Shown here in pieces: positions 24,289 through 32,181 of a stretch of DNA of 64,000 nt. How positions within the stretch are numbered: position 1 is the stretch's first letter; the number at the start of each line of letters is the position of its first letter. The notes under the pieces are model-generated. The model saw only the letters and a program-made list of their open reading frames with translations, ran no database searches and was not told the DNA's origin. Source of the stretch: a cf. Phormidesmis sp. LEGE 11477. Its GTDB lineage: Bacteria; Cyanobacteriota; Cyanobacteriia; Phormidesmidales; Phormidesmidaceae. The stretch covers positions 1 to 64,000 of the forward strand of contig NZ_JADEXO010000009.1 of NCBI RefSeq assembly GCF_015207105.1, given 5' to 3'. A program made the position numbers and the translations under genes.

Positions 24289-25743
24289 ATGAAACGTCGC
24301 CAATTCAACCGCCAGCTCGCTGGACTTATGACGGCTGCGGCTGGTGTCCCTCTGTTGTCTCAGTGCGGTCGCAACAACCCAGCTAGTCGCAGCCCGATCT
24401 TGCAAAAAATTAGCAGCGCAGAAGGGCTGCTCGAACTATCGCTTACGGCGAAAGCCCAAACGCAAGCAGTCGCTAGAAAATCTTTAGCGCTACTTGCTTA
24501 CAATAATCAAGTGCCTGGGCCTATTTTAGAAGCTCGCGCAGGCGATATGGTCAGACTTACTCTGGTTAATGAGCTGGACAACCCAACTAACCTGCATTAT
24601 CACGGTCTACATATTTCACCCGAGGTAGATAATGTTTTTCGGGAGGTGGCAGCAGGTGATCGCTACACCTACGAGTTTCAGATTCCTGAAAATCATCCTG
24701 CCGTCACCGGCTGGTATCACCCTCATTATCATCTCAGGGTAGCCGAGCAGGTATTTGATGGACTAGCAGGGCCGCTGATCGTCCGAGGAGCACTAGACGA
24801 GATTCCTGGAATTCGACAAGCAGAAGAAGCATTACTGGTGCTTAAAGACTTTGAGCCAAAGCTTCAGGGCAATTTTCAAACGCTCTCGCCCCTGGCTAAG
24901 CGATGGGGCCGAGAAGGAAGCCTGATTACAGCGAATGCGCAACAAAATTCGATGGTTAGCATTCCCCAAAATGGTCTGCTGCGGCTGCGGTTAATCAATG
25001 CTTCAGCCTCGCGCATTTATCAGCTTCAGTTGCCGGAGCACCCCTGGTTTTTAATGGCGACAGATCGAGGGGCGATCGCAGAACCCACCGAACTCGAAAC
25101 TCTCACGCTATCTCCTGGTGAACGCGCAGAGCTACTGATTCCTGGCAGTAGAGAACCCGGAAACTACGAGATTTTGAGCTTGCCTTACGATCGCGGACTC
25201 TCTGAAATGATTGAAGGTATGGGAAAAACAGTCGAGCAAATGCCGGGGATTGTACGGTCAGAGAAAAGAGCGATCGCGACCCTTCAATACCAGCCGAGCG
25301 AGCGAACCGCTCAGCTTCAGCTACCCAAGCAACTTATCCCCGTCGAACCTTTGCCCGAAGCCGACATCAGCCGTGAATTCATTCTTAATCACGGTAATGA
25401 TAGTTCCGCTGGAGTAACTGGATTTATCATCAACAATCAGTCTTTTGTAATGGATCGCGTCAACACCCGCGTGCGCCTCAATCAGGTTGAAGACTGGCAT
25501 ATCATCAACAAAGCCAGCATAGATCACCCTTTTCACCTGCACACAAACCGCTTTCAGGTCATCAAGCGTAACGGTCAGCCAGAACCCTTTCGAGCCTGGA
25601 AAGATACCGTTGCTATTGGCGGTTATGAGACGGTAACCATTCGAGTGAAGTTTGAAGATTTTGTGGGTCGAACGGTCTATCACTGCCATATCCTCGACCA
25701 TGAAGATCAGGGCATGATGGGCATTGTTGAGATAGAGGCGTAA
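24289..25743 (+). CDS. Second multicopper oxidase, without the Met-rich insert
   Basis: A 484-residue paralogue of the upstream oxidase. It again begins with an Arg-Arg export motif (KRRQFNRQL) and a lipobox-like LLSQCG. Copper ligand motifs are HYHGLHI (about 103), WYHPHYH (about 142), HPFHLH (about 413) and HCHILDHEDQGMM (about 465). The Met-rich stretch is replaced by a short segment (SEMIEGMGKTVEQMPG), so its Cu(I) handling should differ. The ATG at 24289 is preferred over an in-frame TTG two codons earlier. The two genes look like a tandem duplication followed by divergence and share one promoter region. Confidence 0.9.
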   Translation: MKRRQFNRQLAGLMTAAAGVPLLSQCGRNNPASRSPILQKISSAEGLLELSLTAKAQTQAVARKSLALLAYNNQVPGPILEARAGDMVRLTLVNELDNPTNLHYHGLHISPEVDNVFREVAAGDRYTYEFQIPENHPAVTGWYHPHYHLRVAEQVFDGLAGPLIVRGALDEIPGIRQAEEALLVLKDFEPKLQGNFQTLSPLAKRWGREGSLITANAQQNSMVSIPQNGLLRLRLINASASRIYQLQLPEHPWFLMATDRGAIAEPTELETLTLSPGERAELLIPGSREPGNYEILSLPYDRGLSEMIEGMGKTVEQMPGIVRSEKRAIATLQYQPSERTAQLQLPKQLIPVEPLPEADISREFILNHGNDSSAGVTGFIINNQSFVMDRVNTRVRLNQVEDWHIINKASIDHPFHLHTNRFQVIKRNGQPEPFRAWKDTVAIGGYETVTIRVKFEDFVGRTVYHCHILDHEDQGMMGIVEIEA

Positions 25744-25802
25744 GCGCTAAGATGCCTACTTTCGTAAGTAACTGAAAAATTACATCTTTTGAAAGAGACT
25801 CA

Positions 25803-25819
25803 TTTCATTCTGATTTCAC
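25803..25819 (+). promoter_or_regulatory. RppA/CopR-type box upstream of copZ-copA
   Basis: TTTCAT-TCTGA-TTTCAC, one mismatch from the perfect repeat, 60 bases after the second oxidase stop and about 160 bases upstream of the MerR-type promoter of copZ. The order box then MerR promoter repeats that seen before the APC permease. The gap 25744-26091 holds this box, the promoter and no gene. Confidence 0.58.
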
Positions 25820-25981
25820 ATTTAACTGAACGGCTGTTGATTGTTGCATTTAGGCGCTGTCACGAAAACAATTGATCCGCAACGATAGCGGGCATTCATG
25901 CAAAAAGCGGGGCTTAGAGCCATGTTTCAGACCAGTAGGCAGGACTCTTCTGTCATTGCCAAGGAATATTTTTGATACCCC

Positions 25982-26013
25982 TTGACTCTCTCCTTGACTA
26001 GAGGGTTTATGTT
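25982..26013 (+). promoter_or_regulatory. MerR/CueR-type promoter of copZ-copA
   Basis: TTGACT (25982-25987), 20 bases, TATGTT (26008-26013). The spacer carries an imperfect dyad (25985-26006) beginning ACTCTC and ending GAGGGT, close to classical CueR sites. The only MerR-type regulators in the window are CoaR and the 339-761 protein; the latter is the better candidate because its own promoter has a similar dyad. Confidence 0.7.
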
Positions 26014-26091
26014 AATAGCACTGATACGATTAGTCACCTACAGACACCTTAAACAAGTGTCAGGTAAAAACATAAACCCAAAGAGTACATC

Positions 26092-26286
26092 ATGAAACTA
26101 CAACTCAACGTTCCTAACATGGCCTGTGGCTCCTGTGCAAAGGCCATCACTAATGCCATTAAAGAAGTAGACCAAAATGCAAAGGTTGAAGCCGATCCTA
26201 AAACTAAGCGCGTCGAAGTAGAAACTGAGTCCTCCGAATCTTCTATTAAGCAAGCTATCAGCAATGCTGGCTATGCTGCGGCCTAG
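26092..26286 (+). CDS. copZ: Copper chaperone CopZ/Atx1-like
   Basis: A 64-residue single heavy-metal-associated domain. The metal loop is MACGSC (Cys12, Cys15), preceded by LNVPN and followed by the typical beta-alpha-beta pattern ending SIKQAISNAGYAAA. It carries Cu(I) to the ATPase encoded 65 bases downstream. It is the first gene after the MerR-type promoter. The motif has M-A-C-G-S-C where many homologues have M-x-C-x-x-C, so binding is expected to be normal. Confidence 0.92.
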   Translation: MKLQLNVPNMACGSCAKAITNAIKEVDQNAKVEADPKTKRVEVETESSESSIKQAISNAGYAAA

Positions 26287-26351
26287 TGTTGGCCTCTAGC
26301 TTTTAACGCTCAAATTCCACCGAGATTCTTCAAAAGAGAGGAAAGCCCCCT

Positions 26352-28619
26352 ATGACAGCAACTACCCTCAAGCTCAAAGGCATGAGCTGCGCGTCCTGTG
26401 CAAACAGTATCCAATCGGCTATTCAGCAGGTGCCGGGGGTCAGCAGCGCCCAGGTAAACTTCGCGGCTGAGCAGGCCAGCATTGAATATGACGAGCGCGA
26501 TACCAATCTGGAGAAGATTCAAGCTGCCGTAGCTGATGCTGGCTACGAGGCAAGTGTGAGAGAAGACTTGAGCATCGGTAAAGAGGATGCTCAAGAGCAG
26601 GAAGAGCGAAAAGCACAACAGCGATCGCTTCTCACTAAAACAGTGGTTAGCGGTATCATTGGCGCAATCCTGATTTTAGGCACGTTGCCAATCATGCTGG
26701 GTATAGATATTCCTGGCTGGCCAATGTTTTTGCACAACCCCTGGTTGCAGCTTGTTTTAGCGACGCCTGTTCTGTTCTGGTGCGGTAAGTCGTTTTATGT
26801 CGGTGCTTGGAAAGCCTTTACTCACCGCGCGGCTAATATGAACACGCTGGTGGCGCTGGGTACGGGCGCGGCCTATATCTATTCTCTCTTTGTAACGCTG
26901 TTTCCTGGCTTCTTGCTTTCGCAGGGACTCGCGCCAGAAGTCTACTACGAAGCGGCTGTTGTGATTATCGCGCTGCTGTTGCTGGGCCGATACTTTGAAA
27001 ACCGCGCTCGCGGGCAAACGTCGGACGCGATTCGTCAGCTGATTGGCTTGCAGGCAAATACGGCTAGGGTCGTACGCCAGGATGAAGAGATTGACCTGCC
27101 GCTTGAGGAAGTTATTGTTGGCGATATTATTATTGTTCGTCCCGGTGAGAAGATTCCAGTGGACGGTGAAGTGACAGCGGGCACTTCTACGGTTGATGAA
27201 TCGATGGTGACCGGAGAGCCTGTTCCGGTGAAGAAGGAACAGGGTGAGGAAGTTATTGGTGCAACTATTAACAAAACGGGCAGCTTTAGATTCAGAGCTT
27301 CGCGGGTGGGCGCAGATACGGTGCTAGCGCAGATTGTGCAGCTTGTGCAGGATGCTCAAGGCTCTAAAGCACCGATTCAGAAGCTGGCTGACCAGGTGAC
27401 GGGGTGGTTTGTGCCGGTAGTGATTGCGATCGCGATAACTACCTTCGTCCTCTGGTTTGTCATCATGGGCAACCTGACGCTGGCTTTACTCACTACCGTT
27501 GGCGTTCTGATCATCGCCTGCCCTTGTGCTCTGGGCTTAGCGACACCGACTTCTATTATGGTTGGCACGGGTAAAGGCGCTGAGAACGGCATTTTAATTA
27601 AAGATGCTGAAAGTTTGGAGCGGGCGCACAAGCTACAGGCTGTCGTTGTAGACAAAACCGGTACGCTCACAGAAGGGAAGCCGACGGTCACAGATTATTT
27701 GACGGTTCGTGGTACGGCTAATAGCAATGAGATAAAGCTGCTGCAAATGGCGGCAGCGGTTGAGCGCAATTCAGAACATCCCCTGGCAGAAGCGGTGGTG
27801 AACTACGCTAAATCTCAAGGCGTTGATGCGAAGAAACTGACAGGCGTTCAAGACTTTGATGCGGTCACTGGCAGAGGCGTTCAAGGAACGATAGATGGCC
27901 ATCTGATACAAATCGGCACAGATCGCTGGATGCATGACTTGGGCATCGACACGCAATCTCTTCAATCGCAACGGCAAGCGTGGGAATCGGCTGCAAAAAC
28001 CACCGCCTGGATTGCGGTGGACGGTAAGGCAGAAGGGCTGATGGGCATTTCTGACGCGCTGAAGAAAACGTCAGCTCAGGCAGTGAGTGCGTTGCAAAAG
28101 ATGGGATTAGAGGTGGTGATGCTGACGGGAGATAATCAACAGACTGCTGAGGCGATCGCCCAAGAAGTCGGTATTCGTAGAGTCTTCGCAGAAGTTCGTC
28201 CTGACCAAAAGGCAGCGCAGATTAAACAATTGCAGTCCGAGGATAAACAGGTTGCGATGGTGGGCGATGGAATTAATGATGCACCTGCATTGGCTCAGGC
28301 GGATGTTGGGATTTCGATTGGGACGGGGACGGATGTGGCGATCGCAGCCAGCGACATCACGCTCATCTCCGGCGACTTGCAAGGCATCGTCACCGCCATC
28401 CAACTTAGCAAAGCCACCATTGCTAACATTCGCCAAAATCTGTTCTTTGCATTCATCTATAACGTAGCAGGCATCCCAATTGCAGCCGGTATTCTCTATC
28501 CGGTATTTGGCTGGTTACTAAATCCCATTATTGCTGGCGGGGCAATGGCCTTTAGCTCAGTCTCTGTAGTGACTAATGCCTTACGTTTGAGAAACTTTCA
28601 GCCTAAAGGCGTTCGATAG
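26352..28619 (+). CDS. copA: Copper-exporting P1B-1-type ATPase CopA
   Basis: A 755-residue Cu(I) ATPase with one N-terminal heavy-metal domain (GMSCASC, Cys13 and Cys16). It has the ion-path CPC near residue 387 ([14 protein letters not shown]), [15 protein letters not shown] near 432, the actuator [12 protein letters not shown] in the nucleotide domain, and [19 protein letters not shown] with these flanks and NALRLR at the end place it in the P1B-1 (Cu+) class. It exports copper to the periplasm, where the two multicopper oxidases would act. It is cotranscribed with copZ, and the cupredoxin-like gene follows 18 bases later. Confidence 0.95.
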   Translation: MTATTLKLKGMSCASCANSIQSAIQQVPGVSSAQVNFAAEQASIEYDERDTNLEKIQAAVADAGYEASVREDLSIGKEDAQEQEERKAQQRSLLTKTVVSGIIGAILILGTLPIMLGIDIPGWPMFLHNPWLQLVLATPVLFWCGKSFYVGAWKAFTHRAANMNTLVALGTGAAYIYSLFVTLFPGFLLSQGLAPEVYYEAAVVIIALLLLGRYFENRARGQTSDAIRQLIGLQANTARVVRQDEEIDLPLEEVIVGDIIIVRPGEKIPVDGEVTAGTSTVDESMVTGEPVPVKKEQGEEVIGATINKTGSFRFRASRVGADTVLAQIVQLVQDAQGSKAPIQKLADQVTGWFVPVVIAIAITTFVLWFVIMGNLTLALLTTVGVLIIACPCALGLATPTSIMVGTGKGAENGILIKDAESLERAHKLQAVVVDKTGTLTEGKPTVTDYLTVRGTANSNEIKLLQMAAAVERNSEHPLAEAVVNYAKSQGVDAKKLTGVQDFDAVTGRGVQGTIDGHLIQIGTDRWMHDLGIDTQSLQSQRQAWESAAKTTAWIAVDGKAEGLMGISDALKKTSAQAVSALQKMGLEVVMLTGDNQQTAEAIAQEVGIRRVFAEVRPDQKAAQIKQLQSEDKQVAMVGDGINDAPALAQADVGISIGTGTDVAIAASDITLISGDLQGIVTAIQLSKATIANIRQNLFFAFIYNVAGIPIAAGILYPVFGWLLNPIIAGGAMAFSSVSVVTNALRLRNFQPKGVR

Positions 28620-28637
28620 AACCTCCTCTATAAACCT

Positions 28638-29177
28638 ATGAACAAACAATTCAGAAAGAATAAGAAATGGCTACTCAGCGGCTTACTTAGTGCCAGTTTA
28701 CTGCTGGCTCCTCAGGCCGCTAAGTCACAAACCTCACAACCAGGCACGGGCGAGTTTCGTCGAATTGAGCAGCCCGTTGTACTGAAAGTAGGGGTGGCTG
28801 CTGCTGGCCTTGGCCTAATCGGTCTGGAGCTGTGGTGGTTTCTGCTGAGTAAAACTAAAGCGCAAGCAGCAACAGCATCTGAGGGCGTTCAATCTGTAGA
28901 TATCACCGTAGATGGCGGCTACACGCCCGACCAAATTGTGGTTCGAGCAGGCCAGCTAGTTAAGCTAAACTTTCTACGAAAAGATCCCAGCAGTTGCTTA
29001 GAACAGATCGTTCTACCCGACTTTAATAAAGCGATAGATCTACCGTTGAACCAGAAAGCAACCGTAGAAGTTTTGCCCGAAAAAGCAGGCAGCTATACCT
29101 TCCACTGCGGCATGAATATGTTTCGCGGCACTATGACCGCAGAAGAGGCCACATCACAGGCCAGGGAAGCTACCTAG
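28638..29177 (+). CDS. Membrane-anchored cupredoxin-like protein
   Basis: A 179-residue protein. A signal-like N-terminus (WLLSGLLSASLLLAPQAAKS) and a second hydrophobic segment (VGVAAAGLGLIGLELWWFLL) precede a cupredoxin-type domain (about 90-170): ITVDGGYTPDQIVVRAGQ, the cysteine in DPSSCLEQIVLPDF, and SYTFHCGMNMFRGTM. In that last motif His156, Cys157 and Met159/Met161 are the likely copper ligands. Similar small proteins often follow CopA genes in cyanobacteria. It probably accepts copper at the outer face of the membrane. It lies 18 bases after copA, so it is in the copZ operon. Confidence 0.8.
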   Translation: MNKQFRKNKKWLLSGLLSASLLLAPQAAKSQTSQPGTGEFRRIEQPVVLKVGVAAAGLGLIGLELWWFLLSKTKAQAATASEGVQSVDITVDGGYTPDQIVVRAGQLVKLNFLRKDPSSCLEQIVLPDFNKAIDLPLNQKATVEVLPEKAGSYTFHCGMNMFRGTMTAEEATSQAREAT

Positions 29178-29182
29178 AGCGG

Positions 29183-29199
29183 TTTCATCCTCATTTCAT
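29183..29199 (+). promoter_or_regulatory. RppA/CopR-type box before the 29246 gene
   Basis: TTTCAT-CCTCA-TTTCAT, a perfect repeat, 46 bases upstream of the ATG at 29246. From its right half the 18 bases CATTTCATAATCGTCTGC are identical to those in front of the exosortase gene at 845-862. Confidence 0.65.
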
Positions 29200-29245
29200 A
29201 ATCGTCTGCGACACTAGCAACGAACTCCTTCGGAAAGCCAAGTCC

Positions 29246-29686
29246 ATGTCTCACTCAACAACCGGTAGCCGTGTTGCCATAGCTAGCACTATGCTGGGCG
29301 CTCGGCTACTGATTACGCGCAGGGCGTTAGCACATGAGGCCCATTACGAAACTGAGTCAGCCGAGCCAACAGAGGATCAAGCGGATGGCGAGCAATCTGC
29401 CCCCCAATCGGAGCCAGCGGCTGCCGAAGAGGTAACTCCAGCGCTCGATAAAACCGATTCAAATACTAACGCTGAGCCTTCTGGCGATGTCATAAATAAA
29501 ATTTCAGAAGACAGCGCGGAAGATGGCACGACCATTCAGGAAACTTCGGCTACTCAACTGTCTAATTCAACTGCTGAAGCCAGCTTTCTAGAGGGATTTT
29601 CTATCGGGTTAGGAGAATCTTTGCTAGCGCTCATCATCGCAGGGCCATTTGTTTTGCTTTCTCTAAAACGGCGATTTCACTCCTAG
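29246..29686 (+). CDS. Acidic surface protein with C-terminal membrane helix and basic tail
   Basis: A 146-residue protein of unknown family. The N-terminus is weakly hydrophobic and ends in a signal-peptidase-like ALAHEAH. A long low-complexity acidic, Ser/Thr/Ala/Gln-rich middle (about 35-105) carries a few histidines near its start. The C-terminus is one hydrophobic helix (ESLLALIIAGPFVLLSL) followed by KRRFHS. A helix plus arginine tail at the very end is the architecture of sortase and exosortase substrates, although a PEP motif is missing. Its promoter shares the box and 18 identical bases with the exosortase gene. A link to that enzyme is my inference; simple tail anchoring is the alternative. 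Confidence 0.6.
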   Translation: MSHSTTGSRVAIASTMLGARLLITRRALAHEAHYETESAEPTEDQADGEQSAPQSEPAAAEEVTPALDKTDSNTNAEPSGDVINKISEDSAEDGTTIQETSATQLSNSTAEASFLEGFSIGLGESLLALIIAGPFVLLSLKRRFHS

Positions 29687-29722
29687 TTCTGACACTGTTC
29701 AAAAATCTATAGCATTCAAACT

Positions 29723-30010
29723 ATGGCGATCAATCGAGTCCGGCTGCGTCAATTACACAGAGCATTGGTTCCTTTTATTGTGCTGCCACTGCTGCTGACT
29801 TTAACCACGGGAATGCTATTTCAGATTGCAGCCGCTAGCGATCGTGCCAATGACTTTCTCTGGTTACTAGACCTACATCGAGGAAAATTCGGGCAAATCA
29901 ATCTAGAGCTGGTCTATCCCATTCTCAACGCGCTGGGCTTGCTGACCCTGATTATCACAGGATCAATCATGTGGTATCAGTCACCTAGTCAGAAGAAGAA
30001 AAGCAGCTAA
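29723..30010 (+). CDS. Small PepSY-associated-type transmembrane protein
   Basis: A 95-residue protein with two membrane helices. LRQLHRALVPFIVLPLLLTLTTGM resembles, read in parts, the first helix of PepSY-associated membrane proteins (histidine after the basic start, then PF.VLPL.LT..TG). The second helix is NALGLLTLIITGSIMWYQ. Such short proteins are common in cyanobacterial copper and iron clusters and may belong to a reductase or carry haem through the conserved histidine. It follows the 29246 gene by 36 bases and is probably in the same transcript. Confidence 0.6.
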   Translation: MAINRVRLRQLHRALVPFIVLPLLLTLTTGMLFQIAAASDRANDFLWLLDLHRGKFGQINLELVYPILNALGLLTLIITGSIMWYQSPSQKKKSS

Positions 30011-30181
30011 AAAAAGCCAAATTTCGTTAATCCTTTGCAGGCGGCAAACACAAACTTAGCTGCTTTAGAAGTAGTTAGTTCGAGAAAGCTGGTCAGTAGG
30101 GAGATTAACACCAGCACTATCAGCCACCTATAAATAGGTACTATATTATTCCGAAGCAAAGAGAAATGACTTAACTGGCCT

Positions 30182-30625
30182 GTGTATGTATTCCACCTTT
30201 CTATTTCCGTTCTGTTCGTATATCTCTTCACAGCATGTGCCCAAAGTCCTCAAATTGCTGAATCTGAGACAACCAGCGAAAAGAAACCAGCCGAGGTGAT
30301 GCCAGAAACCCGACTGCCCGACAGCGTGCTTGGGACGTTCGATCAAACTAAAGAAGCTTGCTCATCGGATACTTTCACGAAGTTGACCGTCACACAGGAG
30401 AAGCTTCAGTTTTACTATGGGTATGCCGACATAAAGGCAGTCTCGCTTCGGAATAAGCGCTACGGCATTGACGCGACCTTCTTCCAGCTAGAAGGGGTAA
30501 TAGAGGTGCGCCCCGAAGCAGCCACCTACCGAATTGAACCAAGCGATCGGGATGACAGCATTCGGTTCGAGAATATCCCAACAGGTCAGCCACCGTCACT
30601 ACTCATACGCTGCGATGAGTCATAG
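30182..30625 (+). CDS. Hypothetical lipoprotein
   Basis: A 147-residue protein starting at a GTG. The signal peptide (FHLSISVLFVYLFTAC) ends in a lipobox with Cys19. The mature part begins with a charged linker and then a compact domain with QTKEACSSDTFTKLTVTQEK and, near the end, LLIRCDES, so it has two cysteines that could form a disulfide. No family is recognised. It is separated from the preceding copper genes by 171 bases that contain no clear gene, and no metal-type promoter was found in front of it. Confidence 0.6.
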   Translation: MYVFHLSISVLFVYLFTACAQSPQIAESETTSEKKPAEVMPETRLPDSVLGTFDQTKEACSSDTFTKLTVTQEKLQFYYGYADIKAVSLRNKRYGIDATFFQLEGVIEVRPEAATYRIEPSDRDDSIRFENIPTGQPPSLLIRCDES

Positions 30626-30729
30626 AGACGATCACGATAGAAAGCAGAAAGATACCCTTTTGCTATGCTCTTTATAGCAGCAGCGATCGCCATATCAAAT
30701 GGCCAGCTCACTCTATTGGGAATAAAGTC

Positions 30730-31548
30730 ATGCAACCCAGGAAAATTATTACGTTATTTCTAGGCGCAATCATAACCATAACCACTGTGAGTAGGGCGGC
30801 AAATGCTAACTCTGCACCATCGGCACAGCCATCAATTTAGCTAGCAGCAACATCTGCGAACAGCTTGCTAGAGCAAGGTAGAGAGCAGGCTGAGCAAGGA
30901 CAGTTTGAGCAGGCGATCGCCCTTTACAATCAGGCCATCCAAGCAGACTCACAAAATGCTGAAGCCTACCACTACCGAGGCATTGCCTACCACGACATAG
31001 GCGACTACTCGCAGGCAATTGACGATTTCACCGCAGCACTTCAGCTACGCCCTGACCATCCAGCAACCCTTTACGACCGAGGCGAAGCTTATTCGCACAT
31101 GTCCGATATCAATGCTGCTGTGTCAGATTTGACACGGGCAATTAAAGTCGCGCCTGACTTCGTTTAACCCTACATAGACCGCAGCATCATTCTGGCCGTA
31201 ATAGGTCAGTTTCCGCTAGCGCTGAGCGACCTGAATCAAGCAATTGCCCTCGCGCCCGACAATGCTGACGCGCATTACAACCGAGGCAAGGTTCATCTCG
31301 AACTGGGCGATGCTGAAGCCGCGCTGACAGACTTTGATACGGCAATCGCACTGTCCCCCGACCTCGCAGAAGCATATGGTAATCGCGGCCTTTTGCGCTA
31401 TCAACTTAGCGATGCTCGCACGGCGATAGAAGATTTGCAGCAGGCGGCGGATTTGTTTCAGGTAAGAGGCGACCGGCAAAGCTACGAGCAAACAATGCAA
31501 TTTATCCAGCAGATTCAGCTAGGAACCGCGATGGAGCGCCAGTCATAA
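30730..31548 (+). pseudogene. Exported TPR-repeat protein with two in-frame stop codons
   Basis: One continuous frame of 272 codons encodes a signal peptide (MQPRKIITLFLGAIITITTV, then SRAANA) and about six tetratricopeptide repeats. It is broken by TAG at 30838-30840, just after the signal peptide, and TAA at 31165-31167, inside a repeat (PDFV stop PYIDRS). Repeats such as AIALYNQAIQADSQNAEAYH and AIALAPDNADAHYNRGKVH lie on both sides in the same frame, so there has been no indel. The last codon before the final TAA is at 31543-31545. It is likely a decayed gene; a shorter product from about 30865 could still be translated between the stops. Confidence 0.82.
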
Positions 31549-31560
31549 AACATCGGATTG

Positions 31561-31576
31561 TCTGAATAGTCTTTCA
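31561..31576 (+). promoter_or_regulatory. ZiaR operator core before ziaR
   Basis: TCTGAATAGTCTTTCA, containing TGAA-N6-TTCA. The same 16 bases recur at 32136-32151 before ziaA. It lies 52 bases upstream of the ziaR ATG, just after the TPR pseudogene, and suggests autorepression. Confidence 0.6.
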
Positions 31577-31628
31577 AGCGGTAATGATTATCAGTATCAT
31601 GGAAGAACTGCTTCATAGCTAATCGACA

Positions 31629-32045
31629 ATGCCAAAAGCCAAGGCCACCCTCAAAAAAACCACTCCTCAAAAAGCTGCCAGCAAAAGTAAGGCCGCGAAT
31701 GCACCGAGTTGTAAAACATCTCTAGTTCATCTCGATAATGTCCGGCAAGTACAGCCAGAGATTCTAGAGACTGAAAAGGCGCAACGCATGGCAGAGTTTT
31801 TCAGTGCCCTTTCAGACCCACATAGGCTAAAGCTACTGTCTGCATTAGCTCAGCAAGAGCTGTGTGTTTGTGACTTGGCAGCAGTGGTCAAGATGGGCGA
31901 GTCGGCAGTCTCTCATCAGCTACGAGTGTTGCGATCGCACCGCTTAGTAAAGTATCGTCGCCAGGGCCGTAATGTTTGCTATAGCTTAGCTGACGAGCAC
32001 ATCACATCCTTATACAAAGAAGTCGCCGAGCATCTCGACGAGTAG
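31629..32045 (+). CDS. ziaR: ZiaR/SmtB-type zinc-responsive repressor
   Basis: A 138-residue ArsR/SmtB-family repressor with an extra basic N-terminal extension. The core has EFFSALSDPHRLKLLSALAQ, the alpha-3 cysteines in ELCVCDLA, the recognition helix GESAVSHQLRVLRSH and the wing RRQGRNVCYSLAD. The C-terminal alpha-5 helix (DEHITSLYKEVAEHLDE) keeps the Asp/His...His/Glu pattern that binds zinc in SmtB and ZiaR. A cysteine in the N-terminal arm (APSCKTS) fits the ZiaR/CadC arrangement. It should release its operators when zinc or cadmium is high. Unlike Synechocystis, where ziaR and ziaA diverge, here ziaR lies upstream in the same direction. Confidence 0.88.
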   Translation: MPKAKATLKKTTPQKAASKSKAANAPSCKTSLVHLDNVRQVQPEILETEKAQRMAEFFSALSDPHRLKLLSALAQQELCVCDLAAVVKMGESAVSHQLRVLRSHRLVKYRRQGRNVCYSLADEHITSLYKEVAEHLDE

Positions 32046-32104
32046 ATAGTCCGCCGAACACTAAACCGCCTTTTAAGGTTGCCTATCAATTTTATCCAAT
32101 AGGG

Positions 32105-32123
32105 AGATTGAATATTTCAATCT
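32105..32123. repeat. Perfect inverted repeat AGATTGAA-TAT-TTCAATCT
   Basis: Eight-base arms with a three-base centre lie between ziaR and the ziaA operator. It could be a secondary repressor site (TTGAA/TTCAA elements) or the end of the ziaR message. Confidence 0.5.
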
Positions 32124-32131
32124 TATGTTTT

Positions 32132-32157
32132 AATATCTGAATAGTCTTTCATATATT
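32132..32157 (+). promoter_or_regulatory. ZiaR (SmtB-type) operator before ziaA
   Basis: AATATCTGAA and TTCATATATT are separated by TAGTCT, giving a 10-6-10 dyad matching at 9 of 10 positions. It ends 24 bases before the ziaA ATG. This is the standard form of SmtB/ZiaR operators (TGAA-N6-TTCA core with AT-rich flanks). Confidence 0.78.
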
Positions 32158-32181
32158 CAGGTTTAATAAGCAGGTGTCACG

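Noticed and set aside
25744-26091. A gene in the gap between the second oxidase and copZ
   Set aside because: No frame with start, ribosome site and sensible composition was found; the gap is explained by two control elements.
30007-30231. Minus-strand frame with one hydrophobic helix (RWLIVLVLISLLTSFLEL) behind the PepSY-type gene
   Set aside because: No ATG or ribosome site at the helix, no family seen, and the frame overlaps the start of the 30182 lipoprotein gene. It could be a small membrane protein, but support is too thin to list.
20271-31167. TAG reassigned as a sense codon in this organism
   Set aside because: Many genes here look complete and end normally, the TPR gene also carries a TAA, and no recoding element was seen. 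Mutation or sequencing error is simpler, although read-through was left as a test for nrsD.
32105-32123. AGATTGAA/TTCAATCT as the main ZiaR operator
   Set aside because: The spacing (TTGAA-N1-3-TTCAA) does not match SmtB sites, while 32132-32157 does.
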